A stretch of DNA of 60,372 bases, taken from the NCBI GenBank assembly GCA_015680685.1, contig MNCI01008305.1, forward strand, positions 390,197 through 450,568, written 5' to 3'. This DNA is from Gnetum montanum (lineage: Eukaryota; Streptophyta; Gnetopsida; Gnetales; Gnetaceae). The notes under the pieces were generated by a model. That model did not search any database and was not told the DNA's origin. It saw only the letters and a program-made list of their open reading frames with translations. Shown here in pieces: positions 45,003 through 57,149 of this stretch; position 1 is the first letter of the stretch, and each line of letters begins with the position of its first letter. Position numbers and translations under genes: made by a program.

Positions 45003-46720
45003 TAGAGCACTATGAGCATCGAAGGAGACATCACTACAAGAAGGCTTATGAACCTGATGACCATGAAGAACCCCTACTAGCCCCATGCAACATGATCAAT
45101 ATTAGGGAGGTGGTATATATTCCAACTAGGCATGTAAGGGACAATCGCATCAAGCGACTAGACATGAATAACATTCTTAAGTTTGAAGGTGAATACGATG
45201 CAAATCCATAACATCATCTTCAAGCATTCCATGATGCCTATGTCCTTCGAAATATTGAAAGTGATTAGTAGAAACTAAAATTGTTTTCTAAAACACTCAT
45301 CAAGGAGGCAAAGAACTTGTGCATATCCTTAGAACCAGAGTTAATTTGAAGATGAAGTACCATGCTAGAGCTCTTTAATGAAAAGTATTAGACTTACTCA
45401 ACAGTGTCAAATCTAAGAAAACAAATCCAAGGATGGAAGAAAAGGACACATGAATCCCTTGATGTGGAAATGGGTAGATATTATTCTCTTATGCATATAT
45501 GTCCAAGCCATGGATTCTCATAGAGGAAAAAACTTAGACATATCATTGAGGGGTTAAGAAACAAAACTAGAGAAACCCTTAGGGTCTACACCTAAGGAAG
45601 ATTATTAGAGATGGCCGTCTATTGAATTTAAAGGTTGATACACCAAGTGAAAAAAGAATAAGAAGAGTTAAGGAAATGAAAATTAGCTGAAGAGTACAAC
45701 CAAGATCCATCAATAAGAAAACAAGATGTCAAAATCTGTGATAAGCAAGAAGATTAAACCTTGGAAGATATCATCCGAAAGAATACTCTACCAATTCAAA
45801 AATTGGTTAATGACATAACAATAAAGGTAGAGAAAATGTGGGACTTGGTGGATTTGCTATAGCTCTCAAGATAATAAAAGAAAAGATTGAACAAGTGCTA
45901 AATAAAGGAAAAGATAAGAAGAAGAGAACAGATCATGGATAAGAGAGTTATAAATGGAAAGGAAAAGCTGCTACAGTTGAGGAATGTTCAGACTTTAGTT
46001 TAGAAGAAGAGGAAGGATGTAAGGTATGCTAATATGAACATCCTAAGGGATGTTGCCATGTTATGATCCACTTGCAAAAGTCTAGGGCATACACATTTAA
46101 CCCAATATTTGTTAAAAAGCAAATGCCAAGACAGTTGCCTTATCCTTAGGGTAATCTTAGACAATCTTTCAACTAACCTACTACCCAAGTGGAGCCTATC
46201 CTCAACCATAAGAGCAATACCACTAATAGTGGCAATAGCCACAAGGGTGGGCAATGCCATTGGTGAGGCAACAATATCCATATATGCAATTGGATCTTTA
46301 TGGATATTATGTCCAATGGTTAATCTCTCTGAGAAATGCTTCAGTCTACACTTCTTTTCATTATTATCCATAATAGGTCCATGACTCCAAGGATAGATCT
46401 CAATCCTTATGTACATCAACTAGTAGCTAGTTCATCAAACCAACCTTCCAATTCTCCACTGGTAGTGCCACCATTGGTCAGGCAAGGGAAACTACGATCA
46501 CAACCACAACAAAATAATGCTACAAGGATAGTAAATACATAGGAGGAGGTAATGCTGAATGAACCTCAATCCAAGAAATGTCCATTCTTTCGAACAAGTC
46601 CAAAAAGGGTTCAAATGATGGGGACTCTAACTACATCAACATCAACTGCACATACTCCTCAAGGGAATACTAGGCTTTCATAGTCTACCAATCCAAATCT
46701 AACTATTATTATGCTTCCTC
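44142..46720 (+). pseudogene. Element D gag
   Basis: ATG at 44142 (MASTLKEKLS). The capsid part at 45150-45600 reads LDMNNILKFEGEYDANP, HHLQAFHDAYVLRN and RHIIEGLRNKTRETLRVY. A (GA)n run at about 44968-44999 lies within the coding frame and encodes repeated ERER. The knuckle at 46018-46050 is CKVC, TAA, YEHPKGCC, that is C-X2-C-X3-H-X4-C. It is broken by many stops and frameshifts. Confidence 0.7.
44968..45003. repeat. (GA)n microsatellite within gag of element D
   Basis: About sixteen GA units followed by GATAGATAGA. Confidence 0.95.
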
Positions 46721-46739
46721 AAGCTGTTACACATTAGAT

Positions 46740-47260
46740 TAAGGCAAAAGTGCTTCCCCAAAAGAGAACAGATCCAAGAAGTCCCTTGATATATCTCCAA
46801 ATAGCATGCCACAAACTATGTAAAGCTCTACTGGATTCTAGGTTAAGAGTGATTATGATTTTACAAGATATGTACAAAGCCTAGAATATTTTTCCACTAA
46901 GGAAAAAAAATATCTAATTAGAGCTTCAAAACTAGTCAATCACTGATCAACTTGGATAGGTAGATAATGTCATCATCACCATCAGTGGTTGGTCCTACCC
47001 TACTAACTTCTTAGTAATATATGTAAGGAAAAACAAGGAAGAATTCCCTATAATAATGGGAAGGGCATGGCTTAGCATTATGGATGCTAAGCTAGGAATT
47101 AGAGATTTGTCCTTGGAAATATCCATGGAAGATGAAGCTAGAAGTATACAAATACAACAAGTTCCATGTATCGCATATAGTGATAATGGATGCAACTGCA
47201 TGTAGAAAATCTAGGTTGTTAAACAAGGAATTATCACAACATGCAATCAGTGTGTCAAGG
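46740..47260 (+). pseudogene. Element D aspartic protease
   Basis: Reads SPLIYLQIACHKLCKALLDS then RLRV, and later FPIIMGRAWLSIMDAKLG. As in A the active-site triplet is DSR instead of DSG. It is the first part of pol and would process the polyprotein. Confidence 0.75.
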
Positions 47261-47469
47261 AAATGTATGTGCAGTAATGTATGTATGTAGTAGCTACTAA
47301 AGAAGAAGGAATCTAGTGGTTGATTACTAATAAAGAAAAAAAATCCATAATATACATGAAATGATAAAATCAAATCATAAGTGCCTAAGTTGAGGAAATG
47401 AATAAGTTAGAATAGTTAAGGAGAAAACACCCCTATGCACATTCACATCAAGAAGAAGACATTGAGTAG

Positions 47470-48590
47470 GGATAATTAGAGATCCCAGGCAAGTTTGAGC
47501 CAAAAATGTTAGAGTTAAAAGCCTTATCGGAAGTGCTAGAATATGCTTTTCAAAAAAATAAAAATTTGGTAATCATTAACAACAACTTGGATAAAGAGAA
47601 AAAGAAAAGATTACTGGAAGTGGTAAAAAAATGGTTGATAGCATTCATGTGGTCTTATGATGAAATCATAGGCATTGATCCACGTATATGTTAACACTAA
47701 ATCTACATAGATGTAGCTATCAAGCTACACCACTAGCCTTAGAGAAGGTTGAATCCCAAGCTTAAAGAAGTAGTAAAATAGGAATTGAAAAAGCTATTAA
47801 AGGTAGGATTCATCTATCCCATTGTAGATAGGAAATGGACCAATCCCTTAGTTTTTGTCCTAAAGAAATGTGGCAAGTGGAGGGTATGTATTGATTTTTG
47901 GTTGTTGAACTCCACAACATTCAAAGAACATTTTCCTCTACCATTTGTTGACTAGGTCTTCAATAACATAACATGACATTAGTACTATAATTTTCTTGAT
48001 GGGTATAGTGAGTACAACTAGATTTGTATTCCATCGAAAGATTAAGGAAATACTACGTTCTCTAGTCCATGGCAAACATTTACCTATAAGCAAATGCCTT
48101 TTAGCTTATGCAATGTACCTGTTACTTTCCAAAGGTTAGTACTAAGTATCTTCCAAAAACAAATTGGTAATGGTGGTAGAAGTATTTATAAATAATTTCT
48201 TTACTTATGGGCTAGATTTCAAGTAATCATTGGACCATTTGGAGAAAGTATTGAAAAGATGTGTTGAAACAAATTTGAAGATCAACTGGCAAAAGATCCA
48301 TTTAATGGTATAAGATGGAACTGTTCTAGGACATAGGGTATCATAGAAAGAAATAGAGGTAGATCCAAATATGATAGGAGTCATTCAAAACATCACCCAA
48401 AGGCCACAAACCATAAAGGATGTTATATCATTTTTGGGCCATATAGGATATTATCAGAGATTCATAGAAATTTTTTTCAAAATAGCAAAGTTGTTGGTAG
48501 AATCAACAAAGAAAGATACAACATTCTAGTGGATAGAGCAATGTGAGAAGACATTTGAGACATTGAAACAAAAGCTAATTGAAACACAAA
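47470..48590 (+). pseudogene. Element D reverse transcriptase with altered catalytic box
   Basis: Recognisable blocks: MWSYDEIIGIDPRIC, KKCGKWRVCIDFWLLN (47870), YYNFLDGYSEYN (47980), TYKQMPFSLCNVPVTFQ. In a shifted frame at about 48175 it reads VEVFINNFFTYG where the family has F.DD: both catalytic Asp codons now read Asn (AAT). Stops and at least one frameshift are also present. Confidence 0.8.
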
Positions 48591-49140
48591 TACTTCAAGC
48601 TTTGGATTGGTCCAAGCCCTTTTACATAATGATAGATGCTTCCAATGATGCACTAGGTGCAATAGTAATGTAGCTTGATGATCAAAAGAGATCGTACTAC
48701 ATACATTGTGCTAGTCGAAGCATCACTTGAGCACAACTTAATTACACCACTATGGAAAAGGAGCTTATGGTCGTGGTGTATGCACTGGAAAAATCTAGAC
48801 ATTACATGCTTGGGTACCCTATTTATGTCCACACAAACCATAGTACATTAAGATTTTTGATGAATAAACTAGCGGTGAGTCTAGAGGTGATAAGATGATT
48901 CATAATACTACAAGAATTTGATATCACTATGATTGACAAGAAAGGAACAAAGAATGTTATAGTAGAACACTTGTCAAGGCTAATATGGGAACCAAAAAAG
49001 CAAGAAGAACCATTTTCAAACCAATTTCCCAATGAGAATTTATTCACCAAGATAACAATGGTTGTTAACTCGATAGAGAAGTCATGGATCATTGACTATA
49101 TGACTTATCTTCTGACACAAGAATTCCCTGTTCAATGAAA
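48591..49140 (+). pseudogene. Element D RNase H domain
   Basis: Reads WSKPFYIMIDASNDALGAIV, AQLNYTTMEKELMVVVYALE, VHTNHSTLRFLMNK and KKGTKNVIVEHLSRLIW, collinear with the same domain of A. Confidence 0.8.
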
Positions 49141-50150
49141 TAGAAAACATAAAGAGCAGTTCCTTCATAAAATGAAGCAATATATGGAAATGAATAAGAA
49201 TCTTTACCAGATCTGTGCTGATGGATTAGTAAGATGGTGTGTTCTAGAAGAAAACCAACAAAGAATTTTACAATGTGCGCATGAAGGAAAATGTAGAGTT
49301 CACTACGTAGGATGTAGGATAACACTTAAGCCAATGATGATAGACTATTTCTAGCCTACCATGTTCTAGGATGCATACAATTTCACCTTGTCTTGTGAGA
49401 GATGTCAGTGTGATGGAGGAATGATGACTAGAAATGAAGGACCATAGTAATGGATTCATCCATTGGAACCATTTGACATATGGGGAATTTATTTCATGTA
49501 GCCCATCATGCCAATGTTAAATAGGAAAGCATACGTTATAGTGATGGTTGATTATTGTACCAAATTGGTAGAAGCAGCTATAATCAAGGATTCCACAACA
49601 AAAAGAACTACTAAATTCTTTCAACAACATGTGGTAAATAGGTTCAAAGTACCACAAATGCTCATATCTAACAATTGAACACCCTTCACAGGTGCTACAT
49701 TCAAAAAACTCATGCAACAGCTTGGGGTGAACCATAAGTTGACTACACCATATTATCTTCAAGTGAATGGTCAAGTGGAAGTAACTAATTGGGAAATAAC
49801 ATGAATATTAACTTACATAGTTAGTTGATTTAGGAAATATTTGAATACTAAACTAAATGATGCTCTATGGGCTTATAGGATCACATGGAAACTTTTCATG
49901 GGATATGCACCCTATGAGCTAGTCGATGCAAAATTACCTACACTATCAATCCAAGAGAAGTTACAAATGTTAGCTACTGCTAGCAAACTTGACCTAGACT
50001 TAAGCTTAGCTCAGGAGGAATGTCTTATGAATATCAACATTTTAGAAGAAAATAGACTTGTAGCCTTGATAAGCAATGAAATACATGAGAATTACTCCAA
50101 ACACAGGCATGATGCATGCATATGACAAGTATCAATTCAACTAGAAGTTT
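49141..50150 (+). pseudogene. Element D integrase
   Basis: The N-terminal zinc-finger order H..H..C..C is visible (CAHEGKCRVHYVG, then CERCQ). The core reads MVDYCTKLVEA (first Asp), LISNN where the second Asp is expected (Asp to Asn, then a stop), and GQVEVTNWEIT (Glu). The frame stays open from 49841 (LNDALWAYRITWKLFMGYAP) to 50125. The GPY/F end is not readable. Confidence 0.8.
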
Positions 50151-52235
50151 CAAACCTTATGGAAAGGAATCCACATTATCAAGGCAATATATCCCTCAGT
50201 GCCATGTAGATTTATCATTCAACCAACCCACACAAAATAATTCTAGTCAAAATTCAATAGGTCAAACCATACCATGAACATCTTGATTCCTTTGCAAATT
50301 CTATCCAACTCACTGAACTATCCTCCATCCATTCGATCTTCTAGTTAACTATTTTCAATGATAGTTGTGGGGGTTTCCTATGTGATACTTAGGCACCGAA
50401 CTAAATCTTTTTGTTTTCTTATTGCTTTTTGATATTATTTGATATCTTTTCATTCTTTTATACTTTTCCATTTCTTAATCATTTGTTATTCTTTGATATC
50501 GTTCAAATTCTTTCTTTATCTCTCTATTTTTCTATTATTTTCACTATTTGTTTTGTACATATTTTTTTGATTTTTCTACTAAAGTGCAAAGGAATAAAGC
50601 AAGATGTAGTCCCAATAAAGTGAAGATTACCCTATATTATCAAATCATGAAGGACTAATTTTATATATAGTGAGACCACATCATCCATCCTCCCATTTCC
50701 ATTAATAAGAGGTTCTTACCATGTCCATAATGATGTTCTTTTCACATTAAAACTAAAATAAACTTATGATCATTATGGCTAGAAAGAAAAGTAAAGAACC
50801 AAGTGGCAATGAAAAGGGTGTGACATCAAAGAGATTTTTGGATTCTCTAAAACTACTCCTACGAGTCTTATCCTATTGCTAAGAGTGTATTATTTTCTTA
50901 AATTCTAATGAAAATGGAAGTAAGAGTACAATAAGTGTTGCCTTAACATGTCACTAGAAAGACATGTTACCCATGCTTAAAGGTAGACCTCTGGTAAGGT
51001 TGACATAATACAAATATAATAAATGCACAAAATAAAAGTTTTGGCAGGTCCACTAAAAAGACATGTTACCCATGCCTGAAGATAGGTGGCTTCTCAAAAA
51101 TCTAAAAAATAAAGTATGCTATTAATAATTTCCTTCTTTAAACTACATTTCCAAGTAATAATGCTTCTTGCAACAATGATAGGCTTGTGGTTGTTAGTTT
51201 TGGGGATGATAAAATGTGATTTCACCAGTAAGTGGTATGGACTTGGTTTGGATCTTGGACGAAAATGTTAATGGTTACTTTAATTATATCACATATACAA
51301 GGATTCATTATGCCTATGGTAAGACACCTCATATCTTAATTTCTACAATCCCTTATAATCCCAATCCACCTCATTGGTATATCTAATCATAACTCTATGG
51401 TTTTGTATAATATAGTGTTATTTTCCCAACATGGTGATACTAACACGTGTGTTTTGTAAGATAGGTATGTTCTACATTCAACTCCTTGAGTACCTATGAA
51501 CACCTATAAGCATGGTTATACAAGGGTACTAAGTGTTGAAGCCTACTTTGAGGACGACTCACTTGTATAACTCTTGTACCTCATACTTGATGACCAAATC
51601 CACATCATCTTGTGCCTTCAAGATACTTTAGCACTCAAGTTTACTTTCCTAAGTCTTTATAATATGTACATACGTTAAAAATCCTTAATCCATCTAATAT
51701 ATGCCTAAATTACCTTCATTGCTCAAGATTCCTTCCTTATGAACTTTGAATGCCAAAATTTTGTAATCCAAGCATCATCCATGATTCAAGATCCTTTAGA
51801 TAATCTCTACATCTTTAAAACTATCTAATTAACTCAATTTTTCCATTAGAAATTGCCAATAATTCAAAATTTTTTAAAGGTTACCTCATAACTATGATGT
51901 GGTATGACCTATGACTTAGTAGCCACGATGTTGCATCTATGATGTTCCGCATATAAAAATACTATATAAGCGCATGGGAGTTAGAAAAATTTTCATTCTA
52001 CCATTTCATAGTAAGAGGAATTTTTACAAATACCCAAACTTCCCAAAGCCATAACTTCCTTAGTACAACTCTAATTTGTGTAAATCTTGAACTAGTTAAT
52101 CCTAGAGTGCTCAACTTAGTCGTTGGAGGGTGGGGGTGCCCGGGGGGGGGTGTGGTGGGGGCTGTGGAGGATGTGCATTGTGCATAGATAAGCAAGGTTA
52201 AGCTAAATCTCCTAACACCCACAAGATAATATAAA
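50151..52235 (+). other. Element D non-coding block between pol and the 3' ORF
   Basis: AGTTGTGGGGG at 50363-50373 is the internal polypurine-like motif. GGGTGTGACATCAAAG at 50817 matches the corresponding block of B. A TATA-like box (CTATATAAG, 51962-51970) with ATGATGT-type repeats just upstream (51895-51945) suggests an internal promoter about 570 nt before the ORF ATG. G-rich runs lie at 52125-52170. No gene is recognised. Confidence 0.55.
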
Positions 52236-52236
52236 G

Positions 52237-52535
52237 GTAAGTATAAGAATATTTCAATTAACAAATCAAATCAAAGCTAATGGACTTAACTGATTCTCCT
52301 AACAAACCATCCAATAGTAGAAAAACAAGTAAATGATAACTGTGAGAGGCCATAATAATCAAAGATATAATAATTAGGGGGTTTTTTTGAAGTTTCTCTA
52401 ACTCTGCAATAATGATAAGAGTCATAAATAATTAAAATGATAAAAACTAGATCAAACCAAGAATATGAGAAAGGATTATGAATCGTAGGAACCTATTTGA
52501 ATCCCTTGATAATCTTGAATCCTTAATGATTATAG
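52237..52535 (+). other. Putative intron before the 3' ORF of element D
   Basis: A consensus donor AAAG/GTAAGT at 52237 and the acceptor TGATTATAG ending at 52535 bracket 299 bp; the ATG follows immediately. The arrangement matches the 270-bp candidate in A. Confidence 0.55.
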
Positions 52536-55275
52536 ATGGCTCCAAAGAGATTTGTGGCAGAAAGACCCTCACAGCTTGGTACCAAAAGACTAAGAGGTTG
52601 AGAAAGAGGTCAGGAATAAACTCCATAGGCTGAACATGCAAAGTAGGAGGCTTAATGATTTAGCATTCATCAATAGACCCTTGTTACTAAACAATCATTA
52701 GGAGCTAAAGCAAAGGCACCGCTAGCACTAGAATAAGGACAACAGTTCACACTATCTATGAACTGCCTCTAGGTCATCCAAGAGAAATTAAACTTTCATG
52801 GAGTTTGCTCTAGAAGCTATTAAGACATAATTTCAAGCTTTTCCTTTTTGGCCAACATTGTTTAGCAATGTTGAATGGTACCTAGGAGAGGTATATCAAT
52901 TTTGGAGAAACAAGTGGAATGATGTGACGGTGAAAATCAAAGGAGTTTCTATGCCATATTCTGTTGAAGCAATCACAAAGGTCATAAACATTTCAAACGT
53001 CAAAGCCAACATTGTGTAGATATCTATAAGGTCTGACATTGATGCAAAAAAGTTGTGGCTACAAGGATCCTAAGGCAAAGAGGATAAGGATATAGCGAGC
53101 TCACTATTGAAGAGAAAATCTATTTTAAGATTGAAACCTACCATTTTTTCCCAACAAATAGGCTCAATAGGACCTCTACCTACATAGTGAGAGGAATTGC
53201 AATTTTGATCAGAAAGTTCTATGCCAATATCATCCATTTGCTCTTCCTAGAGATCCAGAGAAGGTTTGAGAAGAAGAAGGTAGGGAAATTGACATTACCA
53301 TTCCCTCACCTAATCAAGAAGCTATGTAAGTAAGTAGGGATTTTGAGATATAAAAATGATGTTTTAAGAAAAGTCCAAAATGCATCTTATGTATAAATGT
53401 CTAAACCAGTGCCATCAAAGATAGATTAGATGGAGAAGTTAGCAGGCACTGAGAGAGTATTAGGATCTACACCTATTGGTAACATTCTAGATACTAGATA
53501 GTAGTAAGAAATAGAACCCAATGGATCAACACTTGCTGGAGGTAGGCCTAAACAACAAGCTCCACAACCACCACAAGATTATCTACCTTCCATGATCCAT
53601 TTGTGCTAAATTATAGACATTATTAGCTGGAGAGATAGGGAAGATTCCATCCTTTACAGAGTAAGAGATAGCTCTATAACACCTAAAATTTTCATAGGTC
53701 TACTAGTGGGTAGGTATCTTTGTAGGTATGAGAAGAAGATGATTGGGCACAGTAGATATCAAGAAATGTTGCATCCCTTCAGGTGATGCTAGAAACTTTT
53801 GAAGGTGTCACAGTTATGATCATGCAACATCAGGATGGAATAGGAGCAGTAGAAGTAATAACTAATCATATTAAAAAATATTTCAATGTTCATGTTATGC
53901 CACTGACTAATATTTGTAGAGCCAAAGATGCTCAAATTGTAGTCGACACATTAATGACACTAGTAAAGCATGAAGATGTCCTTGACAGACTACTACAAAT
54001 TGGCCAAGTCATGTAGAATCTCTTTAATATCCTCAATGATATAACTATAGTGTAATCTAATTCGATAGCCACAAAAGGAAAGCTTGTAATGGTATAAATA
54101 AGTCCAGAGCATTCCGGGAAAGAACTATAGAGGTTACATGCTAAATTAGCCACTCTAAGAACATAGAGAAGGGACCTTGCACAATTTATAGCTCCAAAGC
54201 AACTCTAACAATTTCAAACTGATCAAGTGAGATAATTAATTACTTAAAACATACAAGTAGAGATGGAAAGAGAGAAGGATGTGTGAAATGTGTTAATAGC
54301 TAGAGCTCAAACACACACACACACCGAAGCTCTCATTTCCTTAGAAGAGAAAACAAAAATCTTGCTACAAATAAAACTCAGTTAATAGATATTAAAAAGT
54401 AGAAAAATGTTCTTGAGGAAAGTATTAATCAATTGCAAGAATAGTTCACTAGTGTCAACCAAGACATGAACAAATTGGTCTAAAAAAATAGGATAATGGA
54501 AGAAGTATGCATCATCCACCAAAAGTTTGCAATCAAAATAAGTGCATGGAAGAACAAGGTGAAAAAACACAAGAAGCTCAAAGAACATTTTAGGGACCAA
54601 GTGGGTATGGATAAGCAAAATAATGAGAAGGAGATCTAGATGGCAAAAACCAAAATCAATGCCATCACAACTCAAACATCTAATTGGCAGTCCATCTTGG
54701 ACAACCTTACCCACATTCACCAAGTTGAAATAAAGAACAAAGACCTACAAGTTGAAGTTTTGACAGAGTACATGGAGTTAGCCAACCTTTGGTATGCTAA
54801 TCTAGCCATGTTAATAGTAGGGTGACCATGTAATGAGGCTTAAGTAGTAGGCAATAGTTTTTTATGCATTGTATGAAAAAGAGTTTGTTGATCAGAGGAT
54901 GTAATACAAAAGTTTCATGTGGTAAACTCAGAGCTTAAAATTATCAAGGCTAGCTACCAGGGGTAAAAAGATATTGTAGTAAACCTAGAACATTTGATGT
55001 TTAATTATCAAGAATTAAAAAAAGTGATTAGGGTATTCAAAGAGGAAAGACAACAGTTTGCAACATGGTACTTCAAATCTAATAAAATATTTCCACAACT
55101 GCCATGCCCATGGGATGTATTGACTCCATTGAATATTGCATAATCTTCATGGACAATACATGATCTCATGAAAGAGGAAGAAAAAATTTAGGCACTCCTA
55201 AATAGATATCAATTCTAGAAGCATGACAATAAAGGAAAGAAGCCAATGGAGGAGACTCCATCGCATGAAACCTAA
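52536..55275 (+). pseudogene. Element D 3' ORF (MAPK ORF; coiled-coil protein)
   Basis: ATG at 52536 (MAPKRFVAERPSQLGTK). It is collinear with the ORFs of A and B: the transposon-protein-like domain at about 52850-53330, TVMIMQHQDGIGAVEVITNH at 53810, a coiled coil over 54200-55050 and LPCPWD at about 55100. Stops and at least two frameshifts break it. Function unknown. Confidence 0.7.
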
Positions 55276-55469
55276 AGGCTACGTCAAGCTACTTTATTTT
55301 TTTTTTGTCAACGTCAGCTATGTCCATTTTGTAAGAACACCACTTGAAATACCAATGTGGCATTCCAAGTCATGTATATAGTCAATCATGTCAAGCTGAA
55401 GTCTACCTCCTAATTTTGTTAGGAACTCTATTCTCATTTTGTTTTAACTTGAGGATGAGTTTCCAGTTA

Positions 55470-55481
55470 GTCGTGGGGGTA
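55470..55481 (+). promoter_or_regulatory. Element D polypurine tract
   Basis: GTCGTGGGGGTA, ending immediately before the 3' LTR. Confidence 0.8.
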
Positions 55482-56350
55482 TGATAAAATGAATTTTTCA
55501 TTAAGTGTGATCTTATATCTACGATATCATAGCTCATGCTACATTATCATTGATTTGATGTCTCAGGAGCTATACAACCCTATAAATACTGACACTCAAA
55601 TGCACAAGTGACAATAATTTTTCATTCCATCTTAGTAAAATTCTTGTAATTTTTTTTCTATAGTTAGCGATAGAGAGTGAATGCATGTAGTGTGATGTTA
55701 AGTAGTTGTACTGTGTCTTTATTCAAGTGAATTTTACTTGGGCATGATTCATGCATAGTAATAAAGATTGAGATTTTTTTTCATCATTACATCATTCCCT
55801 TAGTTCTCTTGTTTTACTTAGCATAATTTTCCTATTTATCTTAACTTAGCACTTTATATTTCAAAGTGCTTTACTTTGCATGCTTATTAGTAAAGAGAAA
55901 TGAGTACAACTAATTTTGAGCATTTAAGTGTAATTTTTTGGTAACCTAATAGTGGTTTCACTTAATTTCCTTAGTCGTGACTCCACTTGGTAATCCCAAT
56001 GATAATTACATGAGCCCAAGATGTGACCAACAAGCAATGACTAGATACTCATAACTCTAGGCTAGAATAGATTTACATTCTTGTTATTCCTTAGACTTAG
56101 AATTTAATCTCACTTTCATTATGTTTACTACTAGGAGTAATTTGAGCCTAACAACATTAACATATCATATGTGTCACTGAGAGTTAAACCATACACTCGA
56201 ATTTCACTAACTCAAAGTGGGAAGACAACGATCATGAACCTACTATCAAATCCTAGCATAATTACATTGCCCATCCATAGATTTTGATCTAGTCATGTGT
56301 AAACACTTGTGACTTGTATGGTAGAGTGTTGGGGTATTCAATGCTCATCA
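55482..56350 (+). repeat. Element D 3' LTR
   Basis: 869 bp, TGATAAAATG to ATGCTCATCA. TATAAATA at 55581-55588. Confidence 0.92.
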
Positions 56351-57149
56351 TGGATATAATAATTAAATTAACTAACTAATTAACTATTTCATTAACTAAC
56401 TATCCTAACATGGAGTATTTGTTTTCATTTACCATATATACCTTGAATAGATATTAATGCCACTGGGTTACTAATTTTTTACTACTAGGTGTACCAAGTA
56501 TTCACTATTGGAATTACCAAGCATTAATAGGTTATGCTTGAAATGGTTGTACTCACGTTCCTTATGAACAATAACATTAATTACTTAATTAAGAATAATA
56601 ATGGAAAGTGCATATAAAGTAAAGTGAGAAAATAATATTAAACTAGTCTAAGTACTACAATGGATGTAGGAAATCTTGATTTTATTATCATTCATGCTAA
56701 TGTGTTTAGGTACATAGGCACTCAAATAAACTGTCCTACAATCTTATAGATTGACACTACAGGTACTCAGAGTAAAATATTCTAACTTTGGAATGAAGAA
56801 ACTACAAGAATTCAGCTAGCTTAAAGATTGAAAGGTGTCATAAATGTGAGAGGTACATGCATTTATATAGTCAATGAATGCATTAGTGTTGATGTATCTA
56901 CATCAACGCGCCCTAGCATACATCAATGATGCTACATTAACATAGCATATCTTATTGATATGTCATCATACCCCCATGATTGAGTGAAAATTCATCCTTT
57001 AGTGAACAAAAGTAGGATCAAGATTATTACAATTTATTAATATGAAAATAGATTGGATAACTCTATTTGACTCTCTAAGTGCTAGATTGTATATTGTTAT
57101 AAAAATAAGTGCCCTTTATAATAAAATTAGGCACTTTAGGAAATTTCAG

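Larger units (their letters stand above)
43125..56355 (+). mobile_element. Element D: full-length Athila-like Ty3/gypsy retrotransposon
   Basis: The body is 43130-56350 (13221 bp), flanked by perfect TGGAT duplications (43125-43129 and 56351-56355). Order: 5' LTR, primer site, gag, protease, reverse transcriptase, RNase H, integrase, non-coding block with promoter-like and intron signals, 3' ORF, polypurine tract, 3' LTR. It has the same plan as A but is more decayed. It is inserted in the 3' LTR of element E, in the opposite orientation. Confidence 0.9.

Noticed and set aside
43130-56350. Integrated pararetrovirus
   Set aside because: LTRs, target duplications, primer site, polypurine tract and an integrase show a Ty3/gypsy retrotransposon; no movement or coat protein signature was seen.
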